From: Stagonosporopsis chrysanthemi
Taxonomy: Eukaryota > Ascomycota > Dothideomycetes > Pleosporales > Didymellaceae
Assembly: GCA_022560025.1 (NCBI GenBank)
Contig: JAFISE010000060.1
Span: 62,001 to 126,000, forward strand
Reading direction: 5' to 3'
DNA: 64,000 nt
Shown here: positions 34,442-44,006 of the stretch, piece by piece
How positions within the stretch are numbered: the stretch's first letter is position 1
Layout of the letters: the number at the start of each line of letters is the position of its first letter
The notes under the pieces: generated by a model
Databases searched by the model: none
Told to the model about the DNA's origin: nothing
The model's input: the letters and a program-made list of their open reading frames with translations, nothing else
Program-made: the position numbers and the translations under genes

Positions 34442-34808
34442 TGAGCAGACTTCTTCCGAGCCGATTTCACTTCTTATGACTTCCAACGTGGTTCGGGCAA
34501 TTTGGTAGCTCGGATTCGCCACATATCTTCTTACAGTCGGTGGTGAGTAACAGATTCATTAGCGATGGAGCGGGCGTTTCATTCACCTCTGTTTGGCATA
34601 CATTCGGCCTCAGCCGACAACCTGGTATTCATACCATTGGGTAGTATGTATTCAGCCGCTTCACACGAAATCTTATTATAGCTGCAGGGAAAAAGAAGCG
34701 CCTTGGGATTCACTCCTGCAAATTTAGCAAACAGACAAAAAGCAATGGCAATCATGATGAACAACCACCTCAGGCCCTCCGCTTTGACTAAGAACCGGAA
34801 CACAACCT
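34442..34808. other. Convergent 3' spacer
   Basis: 367 bases between the methyltransferase and epoxide hydrolase stop codons. Nothing beyond probable 3' UTRs is seen. Confidence 0.45.
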
Positions 34809-36091
34809 TTAGAATCCACTCTTTCCAGGCACGATCTTGTAGCATTCTCCCTTCTTCCCAAACATGTCTTGTAAATCCCTGACAACAGCGTCCGGTCTCT
34901 CCCAAGCGGCGAAGTGGCCTCCTTTGCTATTCGTACTTTCGAGCACAACGGTGCCTGTAGTCTGTCAGTACATCACACACATCTCCTTCCGATAGTCTGT
35001 GCACGCATACCAAGTGTGCGGCCCCATATCTTAGGTATGACACTAAGTTCCCGTGGGAAGTGTGCCAACCCCAGCTTGACCTTGTCCACCCACTGACAGG
35101 CGCGATCCCTGTTAGGCACCTTGTCCGTGGGATTATGTTGCGCCTCGTAATAAATCCTGATGTGTGCATTGGGTCCGCTTGTGCTGAACCAGTAGATGCT
35201 AACCCAAGTCAAGATTTCATCATCTGTCCAAGGATAGTTGTCTGTCCAGTCTACCAACTTTTCATAGATCCAGGCCAGCAGGGCGACAGGGCTATCAGCA
35301 AAACCGTACGAGAGGGTCTGCGGTTTGGTCGACTGTAAGAGGCGGTAGGCTTGGCCTTGATCGATGAACCAGTTTGAGCGCTCGATGCCCTTCTGCTCTG
35401 CTTCGGTGTAAGGCGTCAAGGCATGCTGGAGTGCCAGCACAGGCTGCGATGCAAAGCTGGGCGGCTGAGCCCTGATCATGTTGATGTGGTTTGCCAGCAC
35501 AGACTCAGGATACAGAACGCCCATGATGCGGGTGATGTAAAAGCCCCAGTCACCACCCTGGGTGACATACTTGTCATAGCCCAGCTGCTGCATAAGCCGG
35601 TGACACGTCTCTGCATATTGTGACAGCGCAAATCCTGGCTTTGTTACCCTGGTGCTGAATCCAAAGTTAGGTAAGGAAGGCGCAACAACGTGAAAAGCAG
35701 GGCCGCCCGCCTTTCCTCCTTCCTCGAGCAATGGAAGCATCTTCGTCACCTCAACGAAAGATCCTGGCCATCCGTGAACGAACAGCAAAGGAATTGCTTT
35801 CGAGTTTGAGCTTTGTTTCCAGAGAAAGTGTAAATCAATAGGATCGAACCCATCAACCTTGACGCTCTGGTGATAGTTCGGTAGCTCATTTAGTTTGGCT
35901 TCAGCATCACGCCACGAAAACTTGGTCTCCCAATGCTTCGCGAGGCGTTTCACATCGGATAATGGAGAGCCATATGGCCATTGTGTTGATGTGTCGAGCT
36001 CGTCAGGGTAGTCGGCATCGGAGAGCTTTCGCTTTAATTTGCCAATGGCGGCATCCGGGACAGATATGGTGTAAGGCTGAGCTGAGGCCAT
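34809..36091 (-). CDS. Epoxide hydrolase (EHN domain, alpha/beta-hydrolase)
   Basis: Opens epoxides to diols. Exons 35011-36091 and 34809-34954 give 408 residues. An N-terminal EHN domain (about 5-110) precedes the alpha/beta-hydrolase fold. The oxyanion line is HGWPGSF (106-112), the nucleophile is D181 in QGGDWGFY, and the catalytic histidine is in SKGGHFAAWE (about 374), reached only after the 56-nt intron is spliced. This is the microsomal-type (mEH) branch found in many fungi. No N-terminal membrane helix is visible, so the enzyme is likely soluble. The frame is open up to 36160 but with no ATG before 36091. Roles in detoxification or secondary metabolism are both possible; no cluster genes adjoin. 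Confidence 0.93.
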
Positions 36092-36853
36092 TGTGTATGT
36101 AACGAGAAGGTTTCGAGCGGAGATATAGAAGATGGCAGTGTCTTTCGTCAGATCAATCAATGACGGTAAAACGGTACCGATGACTTCACGTCGATTTGTA
36201 AGATGCTCGCGCCATGCAAATCACAAGAGCCAGTCGTTGCTTGCCGGAACACGACTCTTCCCCGCATCTTCAGCACTACAAACATCATACGCACAACACC
36301 GGGTCACTCTTTCTCGAGAGACTCAGTAGGAAAAACTTGGATGAAAGCTACAATTTTCATGAATGCTGACTGTACAGTATTTCACCTTTTCCCGCCTTGT
36401 ACCATCGCCCGACCTGCGCTCGTTGCAGCGCCACTATTCACGTTCACAGCATTAAACATGCCAGGCGCCTGCCCAATCATTCTTGTCCCTGGAAAGTTTC
36501 CAGAGCTGATAGAAGCAACCGCTTTGGGTGACGATTAGCGAGCCGTGTCGTTTGGGGGCCGTTTCTTTACCGCCCTCTAGACTGTCTTCATCAACCCCTA
36601 TCCATGCTCGACAGCACACAAGCTCTGGTTTCCAGCGTGGCAATTGGCTGCTACCGTGATAAGCTGCATATTCTTGTAACACTACGGCGGAGGCGCATAG
36701 CTTCGAGAGTGGAAGGGTTTATTACCATGGCTGCGCCCCAGAAGTTGCTTCTTCAGCCTCTGAGCTGGCCGTCGCGTGGTATGCACACTGTGGACCAAAA
36801 CTCTGCTTCCTTCAGTACCCAGATACAGGATCATCGCCTCCTTAACCATCGAT
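36092..36853. promoter_or_regulatory. Divergent spacer, epoxide hydrolase / Mid2-like gene
   Basis: 762 bases between divergent starts. The frame of the plus-strand gene is open from 36776, but the signal peptide begins at 36854. No other gene seen. Confidence 0.45.
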
Positions 36854-37819
36854 ATGGAGACCAGAAGTTCAGCTTTCAGCGCTCTGGTCCTCGTGCTACT
36901 TTGCCTGACATTCTCTACCAAAGCGCAAGATGCGGGTGCGGCGACGCAGTCGCCATCAGTATCTTTCGCATATCCACCTGCAGAATCTACAGGCAACCCT
37001 CGACTAACCATCAACGTTCTCGATACTGTCGATATAGAGTGGACTTCCGACTACGGACAGACATGGCTGTACCTGTGGTGCGACGAATACAAACCGGAGG
37101 ACGAAGGAAAGATGGTAACCTATAGATGTAGGTATATCGTGTTGTCTTGGAAAGAGATACTTACCAACCTTTCAGGGTTCACCAAAGAGGTGTTCGCATC
37201 TGGCGACACTTCTTACAGACCATGGGACGCGCTCGAGTCCGACACCAACAATCGAAGCGGAAAGTATCCATACTCGTGCCACTTCGAACTCATCTACTCG
37301 AACGAGGAGATGCAAGGCATTGTTGGACCTAACATCAATATCACCTCAAGAAGAGGTGAAACAATCGCAACAACCTTCGCGCGCCGCGCCACTCAGATTG
37401 GCACAGCAGCGTCATCCTCGCCAACCTCTCTCTCTACAGCGGTGAGTTCGAGCACCCAGGCTGCTTCCACATCCAGCTCTCCCTCAGCAAATCCCTCATC
37501 ATCTGCGAGCGCAGAACTTTCCGACGATGACAACGGTCTCTCCGTTGGCGCCAAAGCTGGCATCGCGATCGGTGCCGTCCTGGCTACAATCGCGATCGCT
37601 GCAATCGGATATCTGCTATATCGTAACCACCGCAAGATCAAAGAGCTGGAAGCGAGAGTACAGCCTCAGGAGTTGACTGTTGAGCCGAAAGCACCACCTA
37701 CGGAGTACTACAGACAAGACTATCAGCCTGAACCGCCATCAGAACTGGGTCAGGATTACTCATATGAGCTAGCGGCACAGCCACAAGAGATGCCTGGGAT
37801 GGAGACAGCTAGGAAGTGA
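36854..37819 (+). CDS. Single-pass cell-surface protein, Mid2-like architecture
   Basis: 321 residues if unspliced. A signal peptide (SALVLVLLCLTFSTKA) is followed by an extracellular domain of about 190 residues, a serine/alanine/threonine-rich stalk that is probably O-glycosylated, a transmembrane helix (AGIAIGAVLATIAIAAIGYLL) with a basic stop-transfer (RNHRKIKELE), and a tyrosine/proline/glutamine-rich cytoplasmic tail. This layout is shared with Mid2/Wsc cell-wall sensors and with many uncharacterised Pleosporales proteins. A 48-nt stretch (37128-37175, GTAGGT...TTTCAG) has intron signals yet is in frame without a stop; removing it gives 305 residues. The mature protein may therefore lack 16 residues. 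A role as a wall sensor is inferred only from architecture. Confidence 0.8.
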   Translation: METRSSAFSALVLVLLCLTFSTKAQDAGAATQSPSVSFAYPPAESTGNPRLTINVLDTVDIEWTSDYGQTWLYLWCDEYKPEDEGKMVTYRCRYIVLSWKEILTNLSGFTKEVFASGDTSYRPWDALESDTNNRSGKYPYSCHFELIYSNEEMQGIVGPNINITSRRGETIATTFARRATQIGTAASSSPTSLSTAVSSSTQAASTSSSPSANPSSSASAELSDDDNGLSVGAKAGIAIGAVLATIAIAAIGYLLYRNHRKIKELEARVQPQELTVEPKAPPTEYYRQDYQPEPPSELGQDYSYELAAQPQEMPGMETARK

Positions 37820-38755
37820 GATTGCGGCATAAGACGGCAGTACGGTTAATGGTACCCTTTCCTGCGACTTTGTCCGTTCAGCGCATGTGTCCAATAAAAA
37901 TAAGATTATGTGATACTTTTCCGGCTATTGTTTGCAATAAGCTGCAATGCAAAGGGTCGGAATTCGGTCACAGCTGCGCGGGTATCGGCGAACCGAGGCG
38001 CAACGCACACCGTGAACTTGGAAGTCGCGTGCCACTGTCAAACCGCACCTCAGGTCCTCAGCTTTGATCAAACTTCAAAACCCTAACGCCACTGTGCTAC
38101 TCCTGTACAGTGGCACAGGGCGTCTGGCATCTTTCCGATGGTATGACAGGCGCTCGCCTGGGACTCTCCGACGTAAAAATGACATCTCGCGTACAGCCTC
38201 GCTCAGGAACCCCAGATCACGGAAAAGGGGACCGTGAGGAACGAAACGGGCGCCGCTCGAAATAGCAGCGCAGCACGGGCCGGATACACGGAAAGAGAAC
38301 TGACGCCAAGAAGCGATTGGCATTCCTTCTGTTCTCGTGACATGATCACAACAAGAGTCCAGTCTGCCTCCGAGTCCGTTTGAGCTCGATGTTCGCTCAA
38401 AAGGAGGATACAAACCTACCGACGAGGTTTGCGGTGCGGCGCACGCTGGCGAATGCGTGGTTCAGGGACGCTCTCCGTATTCTACAACTCAAAAGTAAGC
38501 TTTCAAGCTGCCATCGGTGCTTGGCAGACCCGATTAGGGGTCGGTCCAGGCACCCAGGAACTTGCGCCTGCACGCCTCGTTAAGCCACCGCGGCACGAGT
38601 CTTAGGAGCGAGCCTGCGCTACATAAGGTGAAAGGGACCGCGCGGGGTGCATAGCTAGCCACTACCCTCTCTGACTCTGCTGTTGGTTGCATACTTGTTA
38701 CGCTGAAGACTTGTGGGGAACCCTGTCACAGATCGGAACGGATTCGGAATCCAAC
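37820..38755. other. Intergenic, 0.9 kb
   Basis: Spacer before the secreted-protein gene. Short open frames on both strands show no recognisable features. It probably contains the 3' UTR of the Mid2-like gene and the promoter of the next gene. Confidence 0.45.
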
Positions 38756-39875
38756 ATGAAGCTTCTTGCTGCTCTTGTTGTGCCTTTGGTCGGCGCCCGC
38801 GTTATTCGATTTGAGCAGCAGATACCTATCGTGCAGAAGGAATTTGAGGATACCGCTACACCTGCAGTCGGAGTGCACTTCACCACCTCGTGTGCGACTG
38901 TTGCTGCGAAGTATGAAAATGGCACCACAGTCGACCTCGTCAAGGTATGTCAAGCATTCATCAGTCCAGATCGGCTCACTAACCCTTACTTAGGTGGAAG
39001 CAGATGCCGATTATATTGATTTGATGTCAAAATGGACGAGCTCATGGAGGGAATTCGATTGCGAAGGCCCTGTCAAACATCTGCGATGCGATCTTGAGCA
39101 AGTACGACGCGAAGCCAGGAGACGACTGAGACTGCCCATCACACGCGACTCAGCGATACTGGGAAAGTTTGTGAACAAGGTGCGAGGCGCTATCGAGCAA
39201 GAGCTTCGAACGTCGATATCCACAGTCACGCCTGTGGCACCTCAACTAATTGGATGGAACTCCGAAGAGTTCGAGGATGCTCTGCACCTTGCCGGATTGA
39301 CCTCCTCGAGACTTGGTGATAGGCCGACATATTGGGACACGAACGCAGCGTTTGCCGGGCTAGGACACGGTCTCTGCAAGTCTAGGACTGATCTTGCGGG
39401 CTGTCTGGAAGAGGAGCGCCAAATGCCGTACGAGCATGTACTGTTCTTGGACTTCGACAATTCGGCTTTTAGTGCTACGGTGCAATACTTGCAGCACGCG
39501 GACCAGGAGTGGTCTTACTCCAACCGGGCTGACATGCATCTCGGATGGTGGAGTTTGCCCGTTTTCGAAGTTTCGAGAGCCAGGTTCTGGGCACAGATAC
39601 ACGAGGTCATCCTCGAAGTAGCCGGAGCTCTCCAAAGGGCACCTAATAAGGTCGTTCTGCTCGGAGAGCATGGAGCAGATCCGGAATTTCTGGATGTTGT
39701 CAAAGCTGCTTTGTGGGATGTGTTAGAGATCGATGTCTCGTTGCTGCTGAGTGCCAACAAGGCAGAGGACGTAAGCATGCTGGCAGCCCGTGGGGCGGCA
39801 GAGTTCGCACGTCGAGCTGAGACACGGAAAGAATGGCAGAGGGAGGAGGATGATGTGGAGAGCATTGAGCTCTGA
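38756..39875 (+). CDS. Secreted Hsp70-nucleotide-binding-domain-like protein
   Basis: Exons 38756-38944 and 38994-39875 (49-nt intron) give 356 residues. The N-terminus is hydrophobic (MKLLAALVVPLVGARVI), a likely signal peptide. The segment PAVGVHFTTSCATVAAKYENG resembles the phosphate-1 loop of Hsp70/actin-fold ATPases (compare G-I-D-x-G-T-T-x-S). HVLFLDFDNSAFSATVQ falls where phosphate-2 would be. KVVLLGEHGADPEFLDVVK, followed by AEDVSMLAARGAAEFARR, corresponds to the adenosine-loop and C-terminal helix. Key glycines of both phosphate loops are missing, so ATP hydrolysis is doubtful. There is no substrate-binding domain. The family reading is my inference from spacing of motifs; the protein is otherwise uncharacterised. 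Confidence 0.75.
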
Positions 39876-40032
39876 TGACGGAGACGTCAACTAAATTTCT
39901 CATGATACCCAAACATAGTCGTAAGGTCGATGTACGACAATAATTTAACACTGCAATTGAGACTTCTCAGCATGCGCGGACTTTTGCTCAAGACTGCGAG
40001 ACGTACGAAATAGGAGAGAGCCACCGTGCAAT

Positions 40033-40442
40033 TCAGATGTAGCGGAACATGTTATTCTTAACACTCCTCTTCATTGAGACTGGTTGCCCGTCTTCGTATT
40101 CGACTCCGGATGCGCCGCCGTCTCCCGAGTGTTCTTGCATTTTCAGTTGAAATTCCGCATCAAGCTCTGCTTGTGTCTTCACCTTAGCTTTCGCCTCCTC
40201 GACATGGTCTACATCTTGGGGAGGGTTGGGATTTCCCTCTGGCTTGATGGACGATTGCTTCACCCGTAAGCCGAGTGCCATCAGCACCATAGCATTCAAC
40301 CTACAGGTGCTTTCACCTGGTCCTCCCTCGAACCGCCATCGCTGACTTCAGTCATGGATGATTTCCCGGAGCACACAACTCGAGAGGTGCTGAAAGCGCG
40401 AGCCGCAGGAACGCGACGAGAGATATGTCGCAGATTCATCAT
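40033..40442 (-). CDS. Small, probably mitochondrial, protein
   Basis: Exons 40305-40442 and 40033-40257 with a 47-nt intron give 120 residues. The N-terminus is basic and serine/alanine-rich without acidic residues (MMNLRHISRRVPAARAFSTS), a classic mitochondrial presequence with a likely cleavage near RAFS-TS. The rest is hydrophilic (GKSSMTEVSDGGSREDQ; VDHVEEAKAKVKTQAELDAE) and ends KRSVKNNMFRYI. I do not recognise a characterised family. Two consecutive ATGs open the frame. The 3' splice site (GTGAAG, 40258-40260) was chosen because it keeps frame. It shares a 300-base divergent promoter with CEF1. Confidence 0.72.
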
Positions 40443-40742
40443 ACTGTAAAGATGTATACAGGAGATCAAAAGATGAATAGGACTCAAGTTGGAAAATCCA
40501 GCAGACTACAGGTAAAGTAAATGTAAAAATATCTACGTCACGAATACGTCGTACCATGCTCCGTCCCACAGACACGAGCGCGATTCATTATCTCGTCACG
40601 TGATCGCCAAGAATTATTAGTCGCAACTTTGAAGCTTTGCGACCGCGACCGCGCTGCATCCAGGCACGCGTCCATTGACCACGCTCACTTCAGCACTGGA
40701 GCACGGCAGTCCCCTCGAATCGCCCTCAAATTCACGGTGAAA

Positions 40743-43094
40743 ATGGTCGTTACCAAGGTCGGTCAGTGGAGCAACGTTGAGGACGAGGTGCTCAAGGCGG
40801 CCATCTCGAAATATGGCCTGAACCAATGGGCGCGATGCGCCTCGCTGCTCGCGAAGAAAACAGCGAAACAGTGCAAGGCACGATGGAACGAGTGGCTCGA
40901 TCCCTCAATCAAGAAGACAGAATGGTCGAGGGAGGATGATGAGAAGCTGTTGACCATGGCCAAGCTTCTCCCTACACAATGGCGAACCATTGCCCCGATC
41001 GTTGGCAGGACCGCGACACAGTGCTTAGAGCGATATCAAAAGCTGCTTGACGAGCAGGAGACAAGGGAGAGCGGAGACCTGGGGTTGGCGGGCCCAGACG
41101 GTGGAGAGTCAGCAGCGCCGACCGCCGATGAGGTTCGAAGATTGCGCCCTGGCGAGGTCGATGCCTATTCCGAAAGCCGACCGGCTCGCCCTGATGCGAT
41201 CGACATGGACGAGGAGGACAAGGAGATGTTGTCCGAAGCACGTGCACGTTTGGCCAACGTCAGCGGAAAGAAGGCGAAACGAAAGGCGCGCGAGAGGCAG
41301 CTGGAGGAGTCTCGACGGCTGGCCCTGCTGCAAAAACGAAGAGAACTTAAGGCGGCTGGAATCAATATCAAAATCACACCAAAGAAGGGCAACCACATTG
41401 ATTACAACGCCGATGTGCCGCTGGAGAAGGAGGTTCCTGCAGGTTTTTTCGACACTGTTGAGGAACTCGATCACAACGAACGAGAACGAGAAGGCTTCGA
41501 CCCCCGGAAACAGCAGCTCGCGAATAAGCGCAAGGCGGACCAGCAAGACGATGGAGGAGAGAGCAAAAAGAAGAAGAAAGACGAAAAGTCTGGAGGGCTT
41601 GCAGCGTCGTATGCTAAGGCTGCCCAGATGCAGAGGATTCGAGAGGCAGAGCAGAGCAGCAAGAGACGAGGGTTGGTCCTACCAGCGCCGCAGGTTGGCG
41701 AAGCTGAAATGGAGGACATTGTCAAGATGGGCATGCTAGGAGAACGCGCCGCCACCGGAAGCAATAGTGATAATGTCGCAACGCAGGGCTTGATTGGCAA
41801 CTATTCAAGTATTGTCAGCAGCACACCAATCCGCACACCAATGGCTCCAAAGGAGGAAGACACAATTGCAAACGAAGCACGAAATGCTCGTCTCCGTACA
41901 GAAACACAGTCTGCCTTGTTAGGAGGAGACAACCCTGATTTTGAAGAGGAAGAGCCTCCAGCGTCCTTGTCTGCACCCTCCACACGACATCAAATTATTA
42001 CGCCAAACCCTCTTGCAACTCCATTTCGACAGGGAGGAGTAGGCGCTACACCCATGCGTCAGGGGCCAGGAGCGACACCAATGCGCACACCTCGCGATAC
42101 TCTACGGCTGAATGGGGAGGACGGCACAATGCAGCTGGTGGGGCAGACGCCACGCGACATCAAGCTGCGAGAGCAAGCCAAACGGTCAGACCTAAAAAGC
42201 AGACTTGCAGCCCTCCCGAAGCCGAAAGAAGAGAGCTGGGAGTTCGAACTTCCCGACGAAGTCACAGAAGCGCAGCCCGTTGAACTCAGCGTAGAAGACG
42301 CCGCCGAGCGCGACCGTCGTGCCCGTGAAGCAAAGGAAGCAGCTGAACGCGCAGAATTTGCTCGTCAAACACAAGTCGTCCAACGCTTCCTCCCACGCCC
42401 ATCAGTTGTCGATATCGACGTCCTTATGAAGCGAGCACTTGATCTCTCTGACCCCGTAGAGCGCGAAGTCGAGCTCGAAATGGCCCATCTCATCGCGCAC
42501 GATGTACAGAAATTCGGCTCCGGCCGCGTAACCGGCACCGTCAAGCCGCTGCAACGCCACCCGGATGATGCGCTCCGCGCTGCAAAAATGGAACTGGCAC
42601 TCGAATACGCGCTGCAGTCTTCGGCTGACAAAGCCAATTTCAACACCGCTTTCTCCGCGTCCTGGACCAACCTGTACGGCTCCGCCGTTCTCCCCGGCAT
42701 CGCAGGCTACGACGAGGACGAAATCGACGAGCACCAGCTCCTGACCGAAGCCTTTGACAGCGCGCAAGAATCCATCATCGATGCCGCCGAGCGCGCGAAC
42801 AAGATGGAGAAGAACCTCGCCAAGCACCACGGCGGCTATATCCAGCGCAGCAGGCTGCTGCGCGAGAAGATCGCGCAGGCGCATGGCGCGCTGGAAAAGC
42901 AGAGGATCGACCTCGACAGCCAGCGCTCGATGCAGTACGCGGAGCAGATGGCTATTGGACGCCGGTTGGAGAGCTTGAGGGCTGAGGTCTCGTTTGTGAC
43001 GAAGAGGGAGAGGGAGGCGCAGGAGTTGTACCGCGCGAGGCGGGATGAGTTGGACACTCTGCGCGAGCGCGGGGAGGTCAATGGTGTGCATTGA
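40743..43094 (+). CDS. CEF1: Pre-mRNA splicing factor Cef1/Cdc5
   Basis: Core scaffold of the Prp19 (NineTeen) complex, needed for spliceosome activation. Intronless, 783 residues from the ATG at 40743 (AAAATGGTC); the open frame upstream has another ATG at 40629, but the family starts at this point. Two Myb/SANT repeats: VGQWSNVEDEVLKAAISKYG (about 6-55) and TEWSREDDEKLLTMAKLLP (about 58-105). The helical, lysine/arginine-rich segment follows (KKAKRKARERQLEESRR), then the mid region with repeated T-P and TPMR motifs (ATPMRQGPGATPMRTPRDT) known as phosphorylation sites in Cdc5L. The C-terminal domain is predicted coiled coil (EKQRIDLDSQRSMQYAEQM), where Prp19 and Prp46 partners bind. Confidence 0.96.
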   Translation: MVVTKVGQWSNVEDEVLKAAISKYGLNQWARCASLLAKKTAKQCKARWNEWLDPSIKKTEWSREDDEKLLTMAKLLPTQWRTIAPIVGRTATQCLERYQKLLDEQETRESGDLGLAGPDGGESAAPTADEVRRLRPGEVDAYSESRPARPDAIDMDEEDKEMLSEARARLANVSGKKAKRKARERQLEESRRLALLQKRRELKAAGINIKITPKKGNHIDYNADVPLEKEVPAGFFDTVEELDHNEREREGFDPRKQQLANKRKADQQDDGGESKKKKKDEKSGGLAASYAKAAQMQRIREAEQSSKRRGLVLPAPQVGEAEMEDIVKMGMLGERAATGSNSDNVATQGLIGNYSSIVSSTPIRTPMAPKEEDTIANEARNARLRTETQSALLGGDNPDFEEEEPPASLSAPSTRHQIITPNPLATPFRQGGVGATPMRQGPGATPMRTPRDTLRLNGEDGTMQLVGQTPRDIKLREQAKRSDLKSRLAALPKPKEESWEFELPDEVTEAQPVELSVEDAAERDRRAREAKEAAERAEFARQTQVVQRFLPRPSVVDIDVLMKRALDLSDPVEREVELEMAHLIAHDVQKFGSGRVTGTVKPLQRHPDDALRAAKMELALEYALQSSADKANFNTAFSASWTNLYGSAVLPGIAGYDEDEIDEHQLLTEAFDSAQESIIDAAERANKMEKNLAKHHGGYIQRSRLLREKIAQAHGALEKQRIDLDSQRSMQYAEQMAIGRRLESLRAEVSFVTKREREAQELYRARRDELDTLRERGEVNGVH

Positions 43095-43610
43095 GTCTTC
43101 GTCGGACCCGAGAGATTGGGGATCGTAGTGGCTGAGAGTTGAGAGTTGGGAGGACTTGATATCCATGTATTGACATTGACATTGCACATCAGATCTGGTA
43201 TATTTCTTGCATGGGAAAGGCGTTAGCATACTGTAAGACAGGAAGGAAGGTTAGGATCATCACGTCACGCTTAAATCGGCACGAAGGGAAGGATTCAATG
43301 CAAAAAGTTCAGGTACTCAAAAGTCTATTTCCAAAAACCGCACTGAGGGGTATAAAAGCCGGCGTGGCAGCGCCATCAAAATGACAGCAGCATGTCAAGC
43401 GGGCGAGAAAAAGATGTACAAGGAAAAGGTTGGTGACGCAACGTCAAGCCAGATCGAACCCAGGCACCGACCTCAAAAAGCAGAGTTCCAACGCCGCTGT
43501 CCCAACCAAGGTTCCCGACCAAGCAAAGATCCCCCAAACACCATTTCTCGGTAACTCGTCAATCATTCGTCGAAGCAACCATCGTCCAATCACCTCGTTA
43601 TAGCAGTGAT
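43095..43610. other. Convergent spacer, 0.5 kb
   Basis: Between CEF1 and the small serine-rich gene. A TATA-like GGGGTATAAAAGCC lies at about 43347-43360 on the plus strand but no plus-strand gene follows it. Confidence 0.4.
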
Positions 43611-44006
43611 TTAACACTTCCCATCCAACACCTCGAAGATGCCGACTACGCTCGCGTGCTCAACACCCATTGGCCGGGGCTCGAGGACGTCCATCTCGCT
43701 CCCGAATGTCTGCATCTCCATCTGCATCTCGAACTCGAGGTTGCTGGGGCGCCTCCTGACAGCAAGGATCTCGGCGAGGCTGTGGTTGGAGCGGCTGCTC
43801 TGGGGGCTAGAGTTGCGCGAGTAGGAGCCCGATACGTTGCGAGACTGGGTGAGCGGCGAAGTGGTGGAAGTACTGGAGTAGCTTGTCGCGGATGCAGAGC
43901 GCGAAGAGCGGGTTGGGCTGAAGGCGGTCTTAAGGGAACGCATGTTCAGCGAGGTGTTGCGGAGGGGCTGGAAGGAGCCGGAGAAGCGGTTGCTGCGGGT
44001 AGACAT
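43611..44006 (-). CDS. Small serine-rich protein, uncharacterised
   Basis: Intronless 131-residue frame with an ATG at 44006-44004. The N-terminal 80 residues are rich in serine, arginine and threonine (SPTRSSRSASATSYSSTSTT) and likely disordered. A more ordered segment follows (SLAEILAVRRRPSNLEFEMQ, then MQTFGSEMDVLEPRPMG), ending in a short hydrophobic tail. The boundary between composition-biased and conserved-looking parts suggests a real gene rather than a chance frame, but I recognise no family and see no targeting signal. Confidence 0.6.
   Translation of the reverse strand: MSTRSNRFSGSFQPLRNTSLNMRSLKTAFSPTRSSRSASATSYSSTSTTSPLTQSRNVSGSYSRNSSPQSSRSNHSLAEILAVRRRPSNLEFEMQMEMQTFGSEMDVLEPRPMGVEHASVVGIFEVLDGKC

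Noticed and set aside
36092..36160. N-terminal extension of the epoxide hydrolase
   Set aside because: The extra open frame begins with TTG and has no ATG; the ATG at 36091 directly precedes the family N-terminus.
42402..43229. 275-codon frame antisense to CEF1
   Set aside because: Shadow of a GC-biased, highly charged coding region; no independent features.
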